This document shows, in pieces, positions 33,696 to 41,971 of a stretch of DNA of 64,000 nucleotides; position 1 is the first letter of the stretch, and each line of letters starts with the position of its first letter. Both the position numbers and the translations under genes were made by a program. The DNA is from an uncultured Lachnospiraceae bacterium (lineage in GTDB: Bacteria > Bacillota > Clostridia > Lachnospirales > Lachnospiraceae), in assembly GCA_947169935.1 (NCBI GenBank), contig CAMVRS010000004.1, forward strand, positions 1 to 64,000. Direction: 5' to 3'. The notes under the pieces are model-generated. The model saw only the letters and a list, made by a program, of their open reading frames with translations. It was not told the origin of the DNA and ran no database searches.

Positions 33696-34661
33696 TTAGT
33701 CTTCGCAACGCAGCGCGGATACGGAGAATATAGCATTTATCAGCTTCAGAACCTGCTCCCTGTCCTTTAAGGCCGTGGTAGCTCCCACAGCAGTCGTACA
33801 AACAGCCCCGCATCCGTTACCGAATCTAAGGGCTTCCGATACATCCGCTCCCCTTAAAAGCTCGGACGCAAATCCCGCCACAAAACTGTCCCCGGCGCCT
33901 GTAGCATCAACCGCGTCGATATTGCAGGCAGGGAGACGGATCTCCATATCCGCATTTCTGAAATAACAGCCCTTATGTCCCAGCTTGATAATCACATTCT
34001 TTATGCCCATGCCCAGAAACACCTCCGCCATTTCCTCCGGCGTCTCTTTACGGGTATAATAACCGGCTTCATCTTCGTTGGGTGTGATGAAATCGATATA
34101 CTGAAGGCTGTCCTTTATATCCTCAAGGGTCAGAGGATTAAAATTCGGAAGCTTGGTATCGGCAAAGATGAGAGCGCCGGCTTCACCGGCACTTTCCAAT
34201 ACCTTATGTATTACGCCTGGATCGTTAAACGGCGCGCGAAATAGTGATCCCAGTATAACCGCCCCGGTATCTTTTAGTTTTTCCGTATAAAGCTCCGGAT
34301 GGAAATTATAGCTGTGTGCTTCATTGGTGATCGATCTGCGTGTGCCGTCATCATTTACAAACATAGTAGTAACAGGAGTGGGATGATCTTTTTCCCTGAT
34401 CACACAGGAGGTATCCACACCGGATCTTTGCAGGGAATCCATGATCATATCACCCGCCTTATCTTCTCCGAGAAAGCACATGATCCCCGTTTTCATTCCC
34501 AGCTTTACGGCAGTAACGGCCTCGTTAACCGCCTCTCCTCCAACATTCAGGGTACCGGACACCGCCCTGTACCCTGTTGCAGAAACCGGCTTTTCATCAA
34601 AACCTTTTATGATTGAATCTACCAGTGCCGTACCGATACAAAGAATATCTTTATTTTTCAT
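33696..34661 (-). CDS. PfkB-family sugar kinase
   Basis: A 321-residue ribokinase-like kinase. The N-terminal signature GGEAVNEAVTAVKLGMKTG and the C-terminal catalytic DATGAGDSFVAGFASELL (Asp base, anion hole GAGD) are both intact. It phosphorylates a sugar or nucleoside with ATP. The substrate is uncertain (fructose, ribose, 2-keto-3-deoxygluconate and others are possible). No transporter or sugar isomerase lies beside it. It has its own intergenic regions on both sides. Confidence 0.88.
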   Translation of the reverse strand: MKNKDILCIGTALVDSIIKGFDEKPVSATGYRAVSGTLNVGGEAVNEAVTAVKLGMKTGIMCFLGEDKAGDMIMDSLQRSGVDTSCVIREKDHPTPVTTMFVNDDGTRRSITNEAHSYNFHPELYTEKLKDTGAVILGSLFRAPFNDPGVIHKVLESAGEAGALIFADTKLPNFNPLTLEDIKDSLQYIDFITPNEDEAGYYTRKETPEEMAEVFLGMGIKNVIIKLGHKGCYFRNADMEIRLPACNIDAVDATGAGDSFVAGFASELLRGADVSEALRFGNGCGAVCTTAVGATTALKDREQVLKLINAIFSVSALRCED

Positions 34662-34760
34662 ATCGTATTACCTGTTTATCCTTCCTTTACCGAATATGTT
34701 TTCCCATAATTGTATCATAACACTTCTTTCGCCGGATGGATAGCACCGCTCCTGATCTGT

Positions 34761-35018
34761 CTATGCGATCTTTATCTCGGTATCAAAACTATCCAATACA
34801 AGGATATCGTCGATCGCAACGCCGAAAACTGCAGACAATACTACAAGATTGTCAATAGTGGGCATGGCTGCCCCCTGCTGCCATTTGTATATCGCCTGTG
34901 GCGTTGAAAAACCGAAGATCTGCTGCAGATCCTTTACGGACAGGCCTGCTGCTTTTCTTAAACGGACGATCTGCATGCCTGTTCCGGCCATGTTTATCAT
35001 TGGTATATTAATTTTCAT
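34761..35018 (-). CDS. Small XRE-type DNA-binding protein downstream of rtcB
   Basis: An 85-residue protein with a single helix-turn-helix: VRLRKAAGLSVKDLQQIFGF, then STPQAIYKWQQGAAMPTIDN. It has no effector domain; the C-terminus is short and acidic (DDILVLDSFDTEIKIA). The ribosome site GGAG sits at the end of a 10-bp hairpin in the 46-nt gap after rtcB, so translation may depend on ribosomes or structure. It is probably co-transcribed with rtcB and may regulate it or other repair genes (inference). Confidence 0.8.
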   Translation of the reverse strand: MKINIPMINMAGTGMQIVRLRKAAGLSVKDLQQIFGFSTPQAIYKWQQGAAMPTIDNLVVLSAVFGVAIDDILVLDSFDTEIKIA

Positions 35019-35028
35019 CTTTTTCTCC

Positions 35029-35056
35029 TGTTCCGGCCCTCCGGCTGCCGGAACAG
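35029..35056 (-). promoter_or_regulatory. Hairpin in the rtcB-XRE gap
   Basis: CTGTTCCGGC and GCCGGAACAG form a perfect 10-bp stem directly before the GGAG ribosome site of the XRE gene; no T-run follows. It may mask the ribosome site or protect the rtcB mRNA end. Confidence 0.65.
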
Positions 35057-35064
35057 AAAGTTCC

Positions 35065-36273
35065 TCAGTCGGATGCCTTAAAGTTATAGATCGGTTTCAT
35101 CACATCAATGACATCTACGGAATCCCTGATCACATCTATGATGTCTTCTAAGGACTTATATGCCATCGGTGTTTCATCCAATGTTTTTTCGTTAACGGAA
35201 GTCGTATAGACTCCCTTCATTTCTTCCCGGTACTCCTCCAGGGAGAGCGTGTTCTTTGCTTTGGTACGCGACATCAGCCTGCCTGCTCCGTGGGGTGCGG
35301 AATAGTTCCATTCGGGATTGCCCTTACCCGTCGCCAGTACACTTCCATCCCTCATATTGATGGGTATGAGCACCTTCTCTCCCTTATGCGCAGCTATCGC
35401 GCCTTTACGGAGTATCATCTCATCCGTATCGATGTAGTTATGTATCGTATGAAAAGCTTCGCCTCCGCTTATGCCGGTGCGTTCCAGCAGGATCTCCGCC
35501 ATCTTTTCACGATTTCTGCGCGCAAAACGCTGGCATATCACCACATCAAAAAGATAATCTTCAAGATATTTATCAGAAAGATAGCAGAGATCTTCCGGTA
35601 CAGAAGTTTCGCTTTCATATACCTGCCAGTGGAGCTGCTTTAACGCTTCCTGTATCTCATTTCTGCGCCCCTGTTCTTTGTAGCTGCGGATGATCTCGTC
35701 ACGCTTTTCAAGATAATCCCCATAACCTCTGTTTAAATTGATGGCAAGTTTCTGATAAAATTCTGCCACCTGCTTTCCAAGGTTACGGCTTCCTGAATGG
35801 ATGACCAGATAATTGGTCCCGTCCGCAGCACGGTCTATCTCGATAAAGTGATTGCCTCCGCCCAGGGTTCCCAGGGATCTCTCGAGCCACTTTGTTTCTT
35901 TCAGTTCCCTGAAACAGCGCAGTTCTGTCAGATCAAATTTCTCCTGACGTCCTTCCCATACATTCATACCGGAAGGTATGTAATGCGACGCTTCATCAAG
36001 TTTCTCAAGATCGATATCTGCCTTTCCCAGATCCACGGTATACATTCCGCAGCCTATGTCGACGCCTACCACATTGGGAACCGCCATACCGGCTACAGTC
36101 ATGGTGGTACCGATAGTGCAGCCCTTACCTGCATGTACATCGGGCATGATACGTATCTTTGATCCCCGCGTAAATTCATAATCGCACATACGGCGTATCT
36201 GCTCTATCGCCTCATCTTCAACTATTGTTGCATAGCACAGTGCTGTATTTATTTTTCCTTTTATCTCTATCAT
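35065..36273 (-). CDS. rtcB: RtcB RNA-splicing ligase
   Basis: A 402-residue RtcB. Metal and guanylate-site motifs are complete: PDVHAGKGCTIG, VGVDIGCGM (Asp72, Cys75), GTLGGGNHFIE, HSGSRNLG, and SAPHGAGRLMSR with the GMP-accepting His at 328. RtcB joins 2',3'-cyclic phosphate or 3'-phosphate ends to 5'-OH RNA using GTP and Mn2+, repairing tRNA or rRNA cut by toxins. No archease or RtcA is seen here. The start at 36273 has GGAAAGGAAAG upstream. The gene sits behind a leader-peptide attenuator (36322-36586) that would switch it on when leader translation is disturbed. Confidence 0.95.
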   Translation of the reverse strand: MIEIKGKINTALCYATIVEDEAIEQIRRMCDYEFTRGSKIRIMPDVHAGKGCTIGTTMTVAGMAVPNVVGVDIGCGMYTVDLGKADIDLEKLDEASHYIPSGMNVWEGRQEKFDLTELRCFRELKETKWLERSLGTLGGGNHFIEIDRAADGTNYLVIHSGSRNLGKQVAEFYQKLAINLNRGYGDYLEKRDEIIRSYKEQGRRNEIQEALKQLHWQVYESETSVPEDLCYLSDKYLEDYLFDVVICQRFARRNREKMAEILLERTGISGGEAFHTIHNYIDTDEMILRKGAIAAHKGEKVLIPINMRDGSVLATGKGNPEWNYSAPHGAGRLMSRTKAKNTLSLEEYREEMKGVYTTSVNEKTLDETPMAYKSLEDIIDVIRDSVDVIDVMKPIYNFKASD

Positions 36274-36321
36274 TTTCTTTCCTTTCCGCTGATGCAGATC
36301 ACCCTACACCTGCAGGCGCAT

Positions 36322-36359
36322 AAAAAACCGCTTATCCTGTCCCATTCAGGATAAGCGGT
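36322..36359 (-). terminator. Attenuator terminator upstream of rtcB
   Basis: CCGCTTATCCTG (36328-36339) pairs perfectly with CAGGATAAGCGG (36347-36358), then six T on the minus strand. It lies 49 nt before the rtcB start. The alternative pairing of 36408-36424 (end of the leader ORF) with 36347-36362 gives 6 bp plus 4 bp plus 3 bp and would prevent the terminator. Confidence 0.8.
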
Positions 36360-36400
36360 CCGATGTCTTCGTATTCCGGTCTTCCGGTCTATGATCAATA

Positions 36401-36514
36401 CTACATTCGGCTTTTACCATCCTGATATGGGAACACACAAAGGAGACTCCGCTCCGGTGCGAGCAAAGCATCACTGTGTTCTTTTTCAAGATTTACGAAT
36501 GTATAAGTTAACAA
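36401..36514 (-). CDS. 37-aa leader peptide of the rtcB attenuator
   Basis: A small ORF, initiating at TTG (36512-36514) behind GGAAAGGAAAAAGCG. It reads TYTFVNLEKEHSDALLAPER then SLLCVFPYQDGKSRM, stop TAG at 36401-36403. It starts about 36 nt after the predicted transcript start. The last codons (CAG GAT GGT AAA AGC CGA) hold the antiterminator strand, exactly as in the GNAT leader. The sequence is not similar to that leader except for a short basic QD(G)K-R end. It may be a translated sensor of ribosome progress. Confidence 0.55.
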   Translation of the reverse strand: MLTYTFVNLEKEHSDALLAPERSLLCVFPYQDGKSRM

Positions 36515-36557
36515 CGCTTTTTCCTTTCCGGGCACCGCCCTCATTTATCTGCACCGT

Positions 36558-36586
36558 ATCATAGCACATGACGTCCGTATTGTCAT
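36558..36586 (-). promoter_or_regulatory. Promoter of the rtcB leader transcript
   Basis: On the minus strand ATGACA (36581-36586), 17 nt and TATGAT (36558-36563); predicted start near 36550. Confidence 0.7.
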
Positions 36587-36626
36587 TATATTATTAGTAT
36601 AATTTTGTTCCGGTGATACTCACGGG

Positions 36627-37988
36627 TCATATAGACCCGTGAATATCCTGATCAAGTTCATCAAACCATGTTCCCATCAGATCCTTAAGTGTCCGGAACC
36701 ACTCCAGATCAAAGTTCCTGCAGAGCAGGGGCTTCTGGCCGCGCCTGAATATCCAGCTCATTGATACAGGCATGTTAAGTATGGTATTGACTGTCTTGTT
36801 AGCCCGCTTTGCAACCCGCTCAGCCTGTTCGGGACTGCTGCCGCCCATATACACATAGGTATTACAGTTATCGATTATGGTCTGCGAATCATCGCCATAG
36901 CCCGCTACCAGCTGAGCCTCCGACTGTATCATTATCATGGTCGATATCCAGCGTGAACGTATATTGGAGATGATATTCTCAAAGTTATTGATCCTGGCAT
37001 TGGTGGCGAAATCGTCCAGGATAAACTGTACGGGAATGGGAAGATGTCCACCCTCACATGAGTCTGCAAAATCGCAGAGCTCGTTCATAAGCTGGCTGTA
37101 GAGCAGATTTACTAACACGTCCTTGGAACGGTCCGTGTCACTTACCTTGATAAAGAGTGCAGTAGGCTGTGTACCTATCTGTGTAAACTCAATGTCATTA
37201 CCGCTTAACATCTTGCGTACTTCTATGGTATCAAAACCTACCATCTTAGCCAGAGTACAGATATTGATGGTATCATGCGTCTTATCGGGAGCTGTATTGT
37301 ATTCTTTATAGCGGCGTACCGCCCAGCTTTCCAATCCCCTGCTCTTCATGTGCTGTTCATGTTTCTCCATCTTAATGTCCAATAAACAGGCCTTTGAAGA
37401 CGTTCTTCTGACCGATTCCGAGATCAGCTTAGAAACAGTTAAAAGCGTCTTTTCCTGTATAGGTATTTCATCACTCTCGAGCAGATATCCTATAACCGCA
37501 TCCAGGAGTATTGTCGTGGTCTCGTCCCAAAAGGGATCATAGCTTCCGCCGGCCTTTTTGTGATTCAGTTCATATACAAGGGTGTTCGCCAGTTTATGAA
37601 TATCCGACGTACTCCTGCAGCGTAATATGGGATTGTAGTGCGCCGAAAGTTCAGGGTGTATGAAGTCCAGCACCAGCACCGTATATCCCCGCTCTTCCAG
37701 ATAAGGCCCCAGATCCTTTACCAGTGTGCCCTTCGGATCCGATATCACATAGCTGCCTTCTGCCTGCATGATATTGGGCTCTACGACCCCTCTTGTCTTA
37801 CCGGATCCCGACGTTCCCACGATACAAACGTTGTTGTTAAGCTGGGTCTCATAACAGTTCCTGGAATAATATGCATTCTCTCCCAGGATAAGAGCGCCTT
37901 TAGGAACACGCTTGTATCCCCTCGTCCTTTTTTCATACTCCTCTTTTTTCTTCTCATTCTCTGTAAGCTTATTCTCTGTATTATTCAT
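36627..37988 (-). CDS. TraG/VirD4-like coupling ATPase without membrane domain
   Basis: A 453-residue protein. Walker A is GTSGSGKTRG near residues 57-66, followed by VEPNIMQAEGSYVISDPKGT, typical of TraG/VirD4 conjugative coupling proteins. The Walker B-like acid stretch is VQFILDDFATNARI, and GSSPEQAERVAKRANKTV lies near the C-terminus. Full-length relatives have about 600 residues with N-terminal membrane helices; here they are absent, and the protein begins with a charged segment. No relaxase or other type IV secretion genes are in the window. It follows a ClpP gene by 12 nt, so the two form a pair. Confidence 0.85.
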   Translation of the reverse strand: MNNTENKLTENEKKKEEYEKRTRGYKRVPKGALILGENAYYSRNCYETQLNNNVCIVGTSGSGKTRGVVEPNIMQAEGSYVISDPKGTLVKDLGPYLEERGYTVLVLDFIHPELSAHYNPILRCRSTSDIHKLANTLVYELNHKKAGGSYDPFWDETTTILLDAVIGYLLESDEIPIQEKTLLTVSKLISESVRRTSSKACLLDIKMEKHEQHMKSRGLESWAVRRYKEYNTAPDKTHDTINICTLAKMVGFDTIEVRKMLSGNDIEFTQIGTQPTALFIKVSDTDRSKDVLVNLLYSQLMNELCDFADSCEGGHLPIPVQFILDDFATNARINNFENIISNIRSRWISTMIMIQSEAQLVAGYGDDSQTIIDNCNTYVYMGGSSPEQAERVAKRANKTVNTILNMPVSMSWIFRRGQKPLLCRNFDLEWFRTLKDLMGTWFDELDQDIHGSI

Positions 37989-38000
37989 ATATTTCCCCCC

Positions 38001-38660
38001 TTAAAATATGTTACGGATCTCATCACAGATACCGAAATCAATAGCTTCCTGTGCATTCATATAGTTATCAAATGCTGTTGCCTTATCGATCTCCTCTTCA
38101 GTCTTCCCCGTATGCTTCTGCAGTATCCCGTTAGTGATAGCCTTAGTCTCAAGTATAGATTCTGCAGTACGTTTGATGGACGTTGCCGAACCGCCCATGC
38201 CGCCTGATATCAGAGGCTCATGGATCATCACCTTGCTATGCGGCAGGATATATCGGTGCCCGGGCTGTCCTCCTGCAAGTATCACCGCTCCCATAGACGC
38301 CGCCATCCCCGTGCAGTACATGTATATGGGCATACGGTCGCTGCATGCCTGTATCACATCATAGATCACCAGACCGGCATTAACTGAACCACCGGGGCTG
38401 TTGATATAGATGTTCACCGGATCATCCGATTCCGCCAGATACAAAAACTGCTTGACGAAGTCATCCGCCATCTCGCTTGTCACTTCCCCATTGATAAAAA
38501 GTTTCCGGTCAGTGAACAGCCGTGTCTGGAGATTCACCGGATTAACCCCGCTGCATGTCTCCTCAAGTATAGCCGGCACCCATAAAGATTTTGTTTCCAT
38601 TCCTTCACCCCCCATCTTCACTCCGATCGTATTAAATTCCTGCGCTCCTGCTATGTACAT
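38001..38660 (-). CDS. ClpP-family serine protease
   Basis: A 219-residue ClpP. Catalytic triad Ser122 (CTGMAASMGA), His147 (SKVMIHEP) and Asp198 (AFDNYMNAQEA); the conserved INSPGGSVNAGLVIYDVIQ is present. It is longer at the N-terminus by about 20 residues than housekeeping ClpP, but the GGAAAGGAGG site supports the start at 38660. An alternative inner Met lies at residue 21. It is coupled to a TraG/VirD4-like ATPase rather than to a ClpX/ClpA gene, so it is probably an accessory paralogue from a mobile element. Confidence 0.88.
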   Translation of the reverse strand: MYIAGAQEFNTIGVKMGGEGMETKSLWVPAILEETCSGVNPVNLQTRLFTDRKLFINGEVTSEMADDFVKQFLYLAESDDPVNIYINSPGGSVNAGLVIYDVIQACSDRMPIYMYCTGMAASMGAVILAGGQPGHRYILPHSKVMIHEPLISGGMGGSATSIKRTAESILETKAITNGILQKHTGKTEEEIDKATAFDNYMNAQEAIDFGICDEIRNIF

Positions 38661-38753
38661 CTTTTTCCTCCTTTCCGCCTTTACTGTTTGCGTCTCTATA
38701 TATACATATCCGGAAAAAGGGAAAATCTTTCACCTGAGTCAGGATTTTTTTAT

Positions 38754-38784
38754 AAAAAATGAGCCCCGGGGATGACGGGGCTCA
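38754..38784 (-). terminator. Terminator of the GH27 gene
   Basis: On the minus strand TGAGCCCCG and CGGGGCTCA form a 9-bp stem, followed by six T. Confidence 0.9.
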
Positions 38785-38811
38785 AATGTTAATTACCTGT
38801 CTGTTATTCTA

Positions 38812-40077
38812 TTAAGCTCTGGTCAGCTTATATATTGCCGCAGCATGTTTGGGAAGTACTGCGCTTATAGTGCCATCGCTGATATCGGACTTCTTTTTGT
38901 TCCAGATATCATAACAGCTGTACTTATCTCCGAAAGGAAGCACTGCGCTGACCTCTGTTTCCTCTTCACCCAGATTAAAGAGCGCTATGCACAGATCACC
39001 GTTTTCGTAAGTTGATATCCAGGCGCACTTTTCCGTATCGCCTTCTTTCTCACGATATATGGGATGTGCAGAATAGGTAGATTTAAGCACTTCTATCAGT
39101 TCCGCATTGTTGAGAAGACTCATGGTAAATTCATCAAAACCTGTCATGTCACCGCCTATCATAAGAGGCGAACGCATTATGCACCATAATGTTAACATTG
39201 TGCGCTGCTCATCTTCGGTAAATTTGGTACGGTTCTTTTTATCATAAACCTGGTTGATAGGTCCTATAGGAAGCATATCTGCATCCGGCCAGTATCCGTG
39301 GGTTTTGGTAACGCCTGAGTGTATACACCATTTTTCCGCACGTTCAAACATGTTGTAGAGCAGATCCCAGCGGTCCCAGAAATCATCGGTGATGCGCCAC
39401 ATATTTGCATGCTGCTTAAGATGTTCTGCAGTCTCTAAGCGTGCCGGTCCCGGTGAAAGTGAAAGGACTATATCACGGCCGCATTTTTTTATTGCTTTTG
39501 CTATGGCTTCTACTTCCGCTACAGGATATCCGCGGCAGATATCATCCACTTTTACGAAATCCACTCCCCATGATGCATAGAGTTCAAAAAGGCTGTCATA
39601 GTATGCCTGGCCGCCTTCCTTCTCACAGTTTACTCCGTACATATCGGTATTCCAGTCACAGATACTGCTCTGGGCTGCGATCTCCCTGGCGGTCATGCTG
39701 CTGCCCTTGACCGCTGTATTCTGATGTACTGCCTGGCGGGGTATTCCGCGCATGATATGAATACCGAACTTAAGTCCCAGTGAATGCACATATTCAGCCA
39801 GCGGCGCAAAGCCCCTGCCGTCTGCGGCAGAAGGAAAACGGTTAACTGCCGGCATAAGACGCGAATACTCATCCATGCACAGCTCTGTAAAATTATGATA
39901 CCAGTGGCTCTCTGCGGTAGGCTCATACCACTGTATGTCCACTACCACATATTCCCATCCGTATTCTTTAAGATTTTTTGCCATATAGTCGGCGTTTGCC
40001 CTGACTATATCCTCTGTTACGGCTGCACCATAGCAGTCCCAGCTGTTCCAGCCCATAGGGGGTGTTTTTGCTATCAT
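38812..40077 (-). CDS. GH27 alpha-galactosidase
   Basis: A 421-residue glycoside hydrolase. N-terminal TPPMGWNSWDCYGAAV and the nucleophile segment VDFVKVDDICRG are GH27 marks. The acid/base Asp lies in MWRITDDFWDRW. The C-terminus is a beta-sandwich (DLCIALFNLGEEETEVSAVL). It has no signal peptide, so it would act in the cytosol on imported alpha-galactosides. It has its own promoter and terminator and is not next to a transporter. GH27 also contains alpha-N-acetylgalactosaminidase and isomalto-dextranase; alpha-galactosidase is the most likely. Confidence 0.88.
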   Translation of the reverse strand: MIAKTPPMGWNSWDCYGAAVTEDIVRANADYMAKNLKEYGWEYVVVDIQWYEPTAESHWYHNFTELCMDEYSRLMPAVNRFPSAADGRGFAPLAEYVHSLGLKFGIHIMRGIPRQAVHQNTAVKGSSMTAREIAAQSSICDWNTDMYGVNCEKEGGQAYYDSLFELYASWGVDFVKVDDICRGYPVAEVEAIAKAIKKCGRDIVLSLSPGPARLETAEHLKQHANMWRITDDFWDRWDLLYNMFERAEKWCIHSGVTKTHGYWPDADMLPIGPINQVYDKKNRTKFTEDEQRTMLTLWCIMRSPLMIGGDMTGFDEFTMSLLNNAELIEVLKSTYSAHPIYREKEGDTEKCAWISTYENGDLCIALFNLGEEETEVSAVLPFGDKYSCYDIWNKKKSDISDGTISAVLPKHAAAIYKLTRA

Positions 40078-40130
40078 TAAGATTTCTCCTTTCGCTCTTT
40101 TGACGGCATTTACACGTCACACTATGCTAT

Positions 40131-40159
40131 ATTCTATTAGGCTGTCCCGTGCATGTCAA
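40131..40159 (-). promoter_or_regulatory. Promoter of the GH27 gene
   Basis: On the minus strand TTGACA (40154-40159), 17 nt and TAGAAT (40131-40136). Confidence 0.7.
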
Positions 40160-40165
40160 CATATC

Positions 40166-41971
40166 TTAGTGCGCCGGCTGTTCCTCATACCACTTAGCCT
40201 GGCTCGTGAACATTTCTTCATACACGCCCTTCATTTTTAGAAGTTCATCATGGCTTCCAGTTTCCCGTATAGTATGATCATCCAGTACTACTATACGGTC
40301 GCAGAATCTGCAGGAGGATAATCTGTGGGAGATATATACGGCTGTCTTGTTTTTTATCAGCTCGTTGAAACGACTGTATATCTCGTACTCCGCCACAGGA
40401 TCCAGTGAAGCTGTAGGCTCATCGAGAATAACCACAGGAGAATCCCGGTAGACCGCCCTGGCAATAGCCAGCTTCTGCGCCTGTCCTCCCGAAGGTTCCA
40501 CACCCTCTTCATCGAAATCCTTGTATAATATGGTGTCACCTTTCTTCTTAAGAGAATCAACCCAGCCTTCGATACCGCTCAGTTCATATACCGTATCAGG
40601 CTTATCTTCTCTGCGGGTATTACCAAGCTTTATATTCTCATCAAGACTGTATGCGAATAATTTAAAATCCTGGAACACTACAGAAAGCAGTCCGGTATAT
40701 TCTTCATAAGAATACTCCCTGATATCTCTTCCGCAGAGCTTTATACTTCCTTCCGTCACATCATATAAACGACACAAAAGCTTTACCAGCGTTGACTTTC
40801 CCGATCCGTTCCTTCCAACAAGTGATATGCTTTCACCCCTGCCTATCTTTAAGTTGATATCTTTTAAAATATATTCCGACCTTCCCGGATATTTAAAAGA
40901 TACATGTTCAAATTCGATACCGTCGAAAGCCTCTTCCTCCGGCTTGCATAAAGCTTCATCCTGCTCATCCTCAAGCTTCATATATTCAATGAACGCCCCC
41001 ATAAAATTACACTTCATGATAAGCTGCTGCAGGTTCGTTATTACCGCGATAAGGCAGTCATTCGTAAATACTTCCATAGCTGTAATACACATGACAAATT
41101 CCGATATGCTTATACTTCCTCTGAGCGCCAGTATACCAAGATATCCGTATGAAATCCCATAACCGGCTGCAGATGCAGTGCTTCCCAATATCCCCCATTT
41201 AAACTGCTTCCGCGCACATTCGTTATCCATCTTATTCAGTTCTTTTGCATTCTCCACTGCCTTTTTTTCAACCAGCGCCCCGGCATCATATAATCTTAAT
41301 TCCTTTGCATACTCACGCCCGCTTATCTTTGTATAGATATAAGAGTAAAATTTATTGATCGCCGGAGTTTTCTCAAACACCTCCTGCGCTGCATGATTAA
41401 TACCGGAAGTACATATTGCATTTACCGATACTGCAAAAAGAGATAAGAGAAGCAGCAATGGTGAAATGCGCATCACCAGAAATATCACGCCGAAGATCAC
41501 GCAAAAACCGGTGCCGATCTTAACAATGCATTCGCTCATGCCCTTTATTCCTCCCGAATACCAGGACATACCTGTCTCCGCCTTCTGTCTTGCCGATAAG
41601 GCTGCTTCGGTTTCCGTACATTCATACTTAACCGTCATGGCTTTCTTTGACATAGCCAGTTCCAATGCCCGCGCTATGCTGTCTTCCTGTACCTTTCTGT
41701 GCTCCTGTATCAGAAGGATCAGGTTTTTCATTATGAACGTTCCTCCAACCAGTACCGCAGTCAGTACGGTCAGGAGTTTCAGATCCCTGCTGCCGGTGAG
41801 TTCATCTATGATATATTTGGGGAGCAGCATGGTGATAAAAGGAAGCAGCGACAATAAGATAATGTTTACACCTACCCATAACGGATACGATGCTTTTACG
41901 CTGCGCGCAAAACGATAGAAATAGCGGCAGATATCAACGCTCTTTTTAATACCCGACAGCAGTGCTTTCAT
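40166..41971 (-). CDS. ABC exporter half-transporter, second subunit
   Basis: A 601-residue protein: six helices (about 20-320), then an ATPase domain. Walker A GRNGSGKSTLVKLL, signature EPSGGQAQKLAIARA (Leu of LSGGQ replaced by Pro), Walker B VVILDEPTASLD, switch His YISHRLSS. The start at 41971 follows AGGAGGAGAG, giving a 26-nt overlap with the upstream exporter gene. The two proteins likely form a heterodimer with one degenerate site. The substrate (drug, peptide or lipid) is not predictable; a following maturation or peptide gene was not found. Confidence 0.88.
   Translation of the reverse strand: MKALLSGIKKSVDICRYFYRFARSVKASYPLWVGVNIILLSLLPFITMLLPKYIIDELTGSRDLKLLTVLTAVLVGGTFIMKNLILLIQEHRKVQEDSIARALELAMSKKAMTVKYECTETEAALSARQKAETGMSWYSGGIKGMSECIVKIGTGFCVIFGVIFLVMRISPLLLLLSLFAVSVNAICTSGINHAAQEVFEKTPAINKFYSYIYTKISGREYAKELRLYDAGALVEKKAVENAKELNKMDNECARKQFKWGILGSTASAAGYGISYGYLGILALRGSISISEFVMCITAMEVFTNDCLIAVITNLQQLIMKCNFMGAFIEYMKLEDEQDEALCKPEEEAFDGIEFEHVSFKYPGRSEYILKDINLKIGRGESISLVGRNGSGKSTLVKLLCRLYDVTEGSIKLCGRDIREYSYEEYTGLLSVVFQDFKLFAYSLDENIKLGNTRREDKPDTVYELSGIEGWVDSLKKKGDTILYKDFDEEGVEPSGGQAQKLAIARAVYRDSPVVILDEPTASLDPVAEYEIYSRFNELIKNKTAVYISHRLSSCRFCDRIVVLDDHTIRETGSHDELLKMKGVYEEMFTSQAKWYEEQPAH

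Noticed and set aside
36401..36586. T-box, 6S or SRP RNA upstream of rtcB
   Set aside because: No T-box sequence, no SRP tetraloop region, and an ORF with ribosome site plus terminator explains the layout; 6S RNA could not be fully excluded.
36627..38660. Complete integrative conjugative element
   Set aside because: Only the coupling ATPase and ClpP are seen; no relaxase, integrase, att repeats or other secretion genes.
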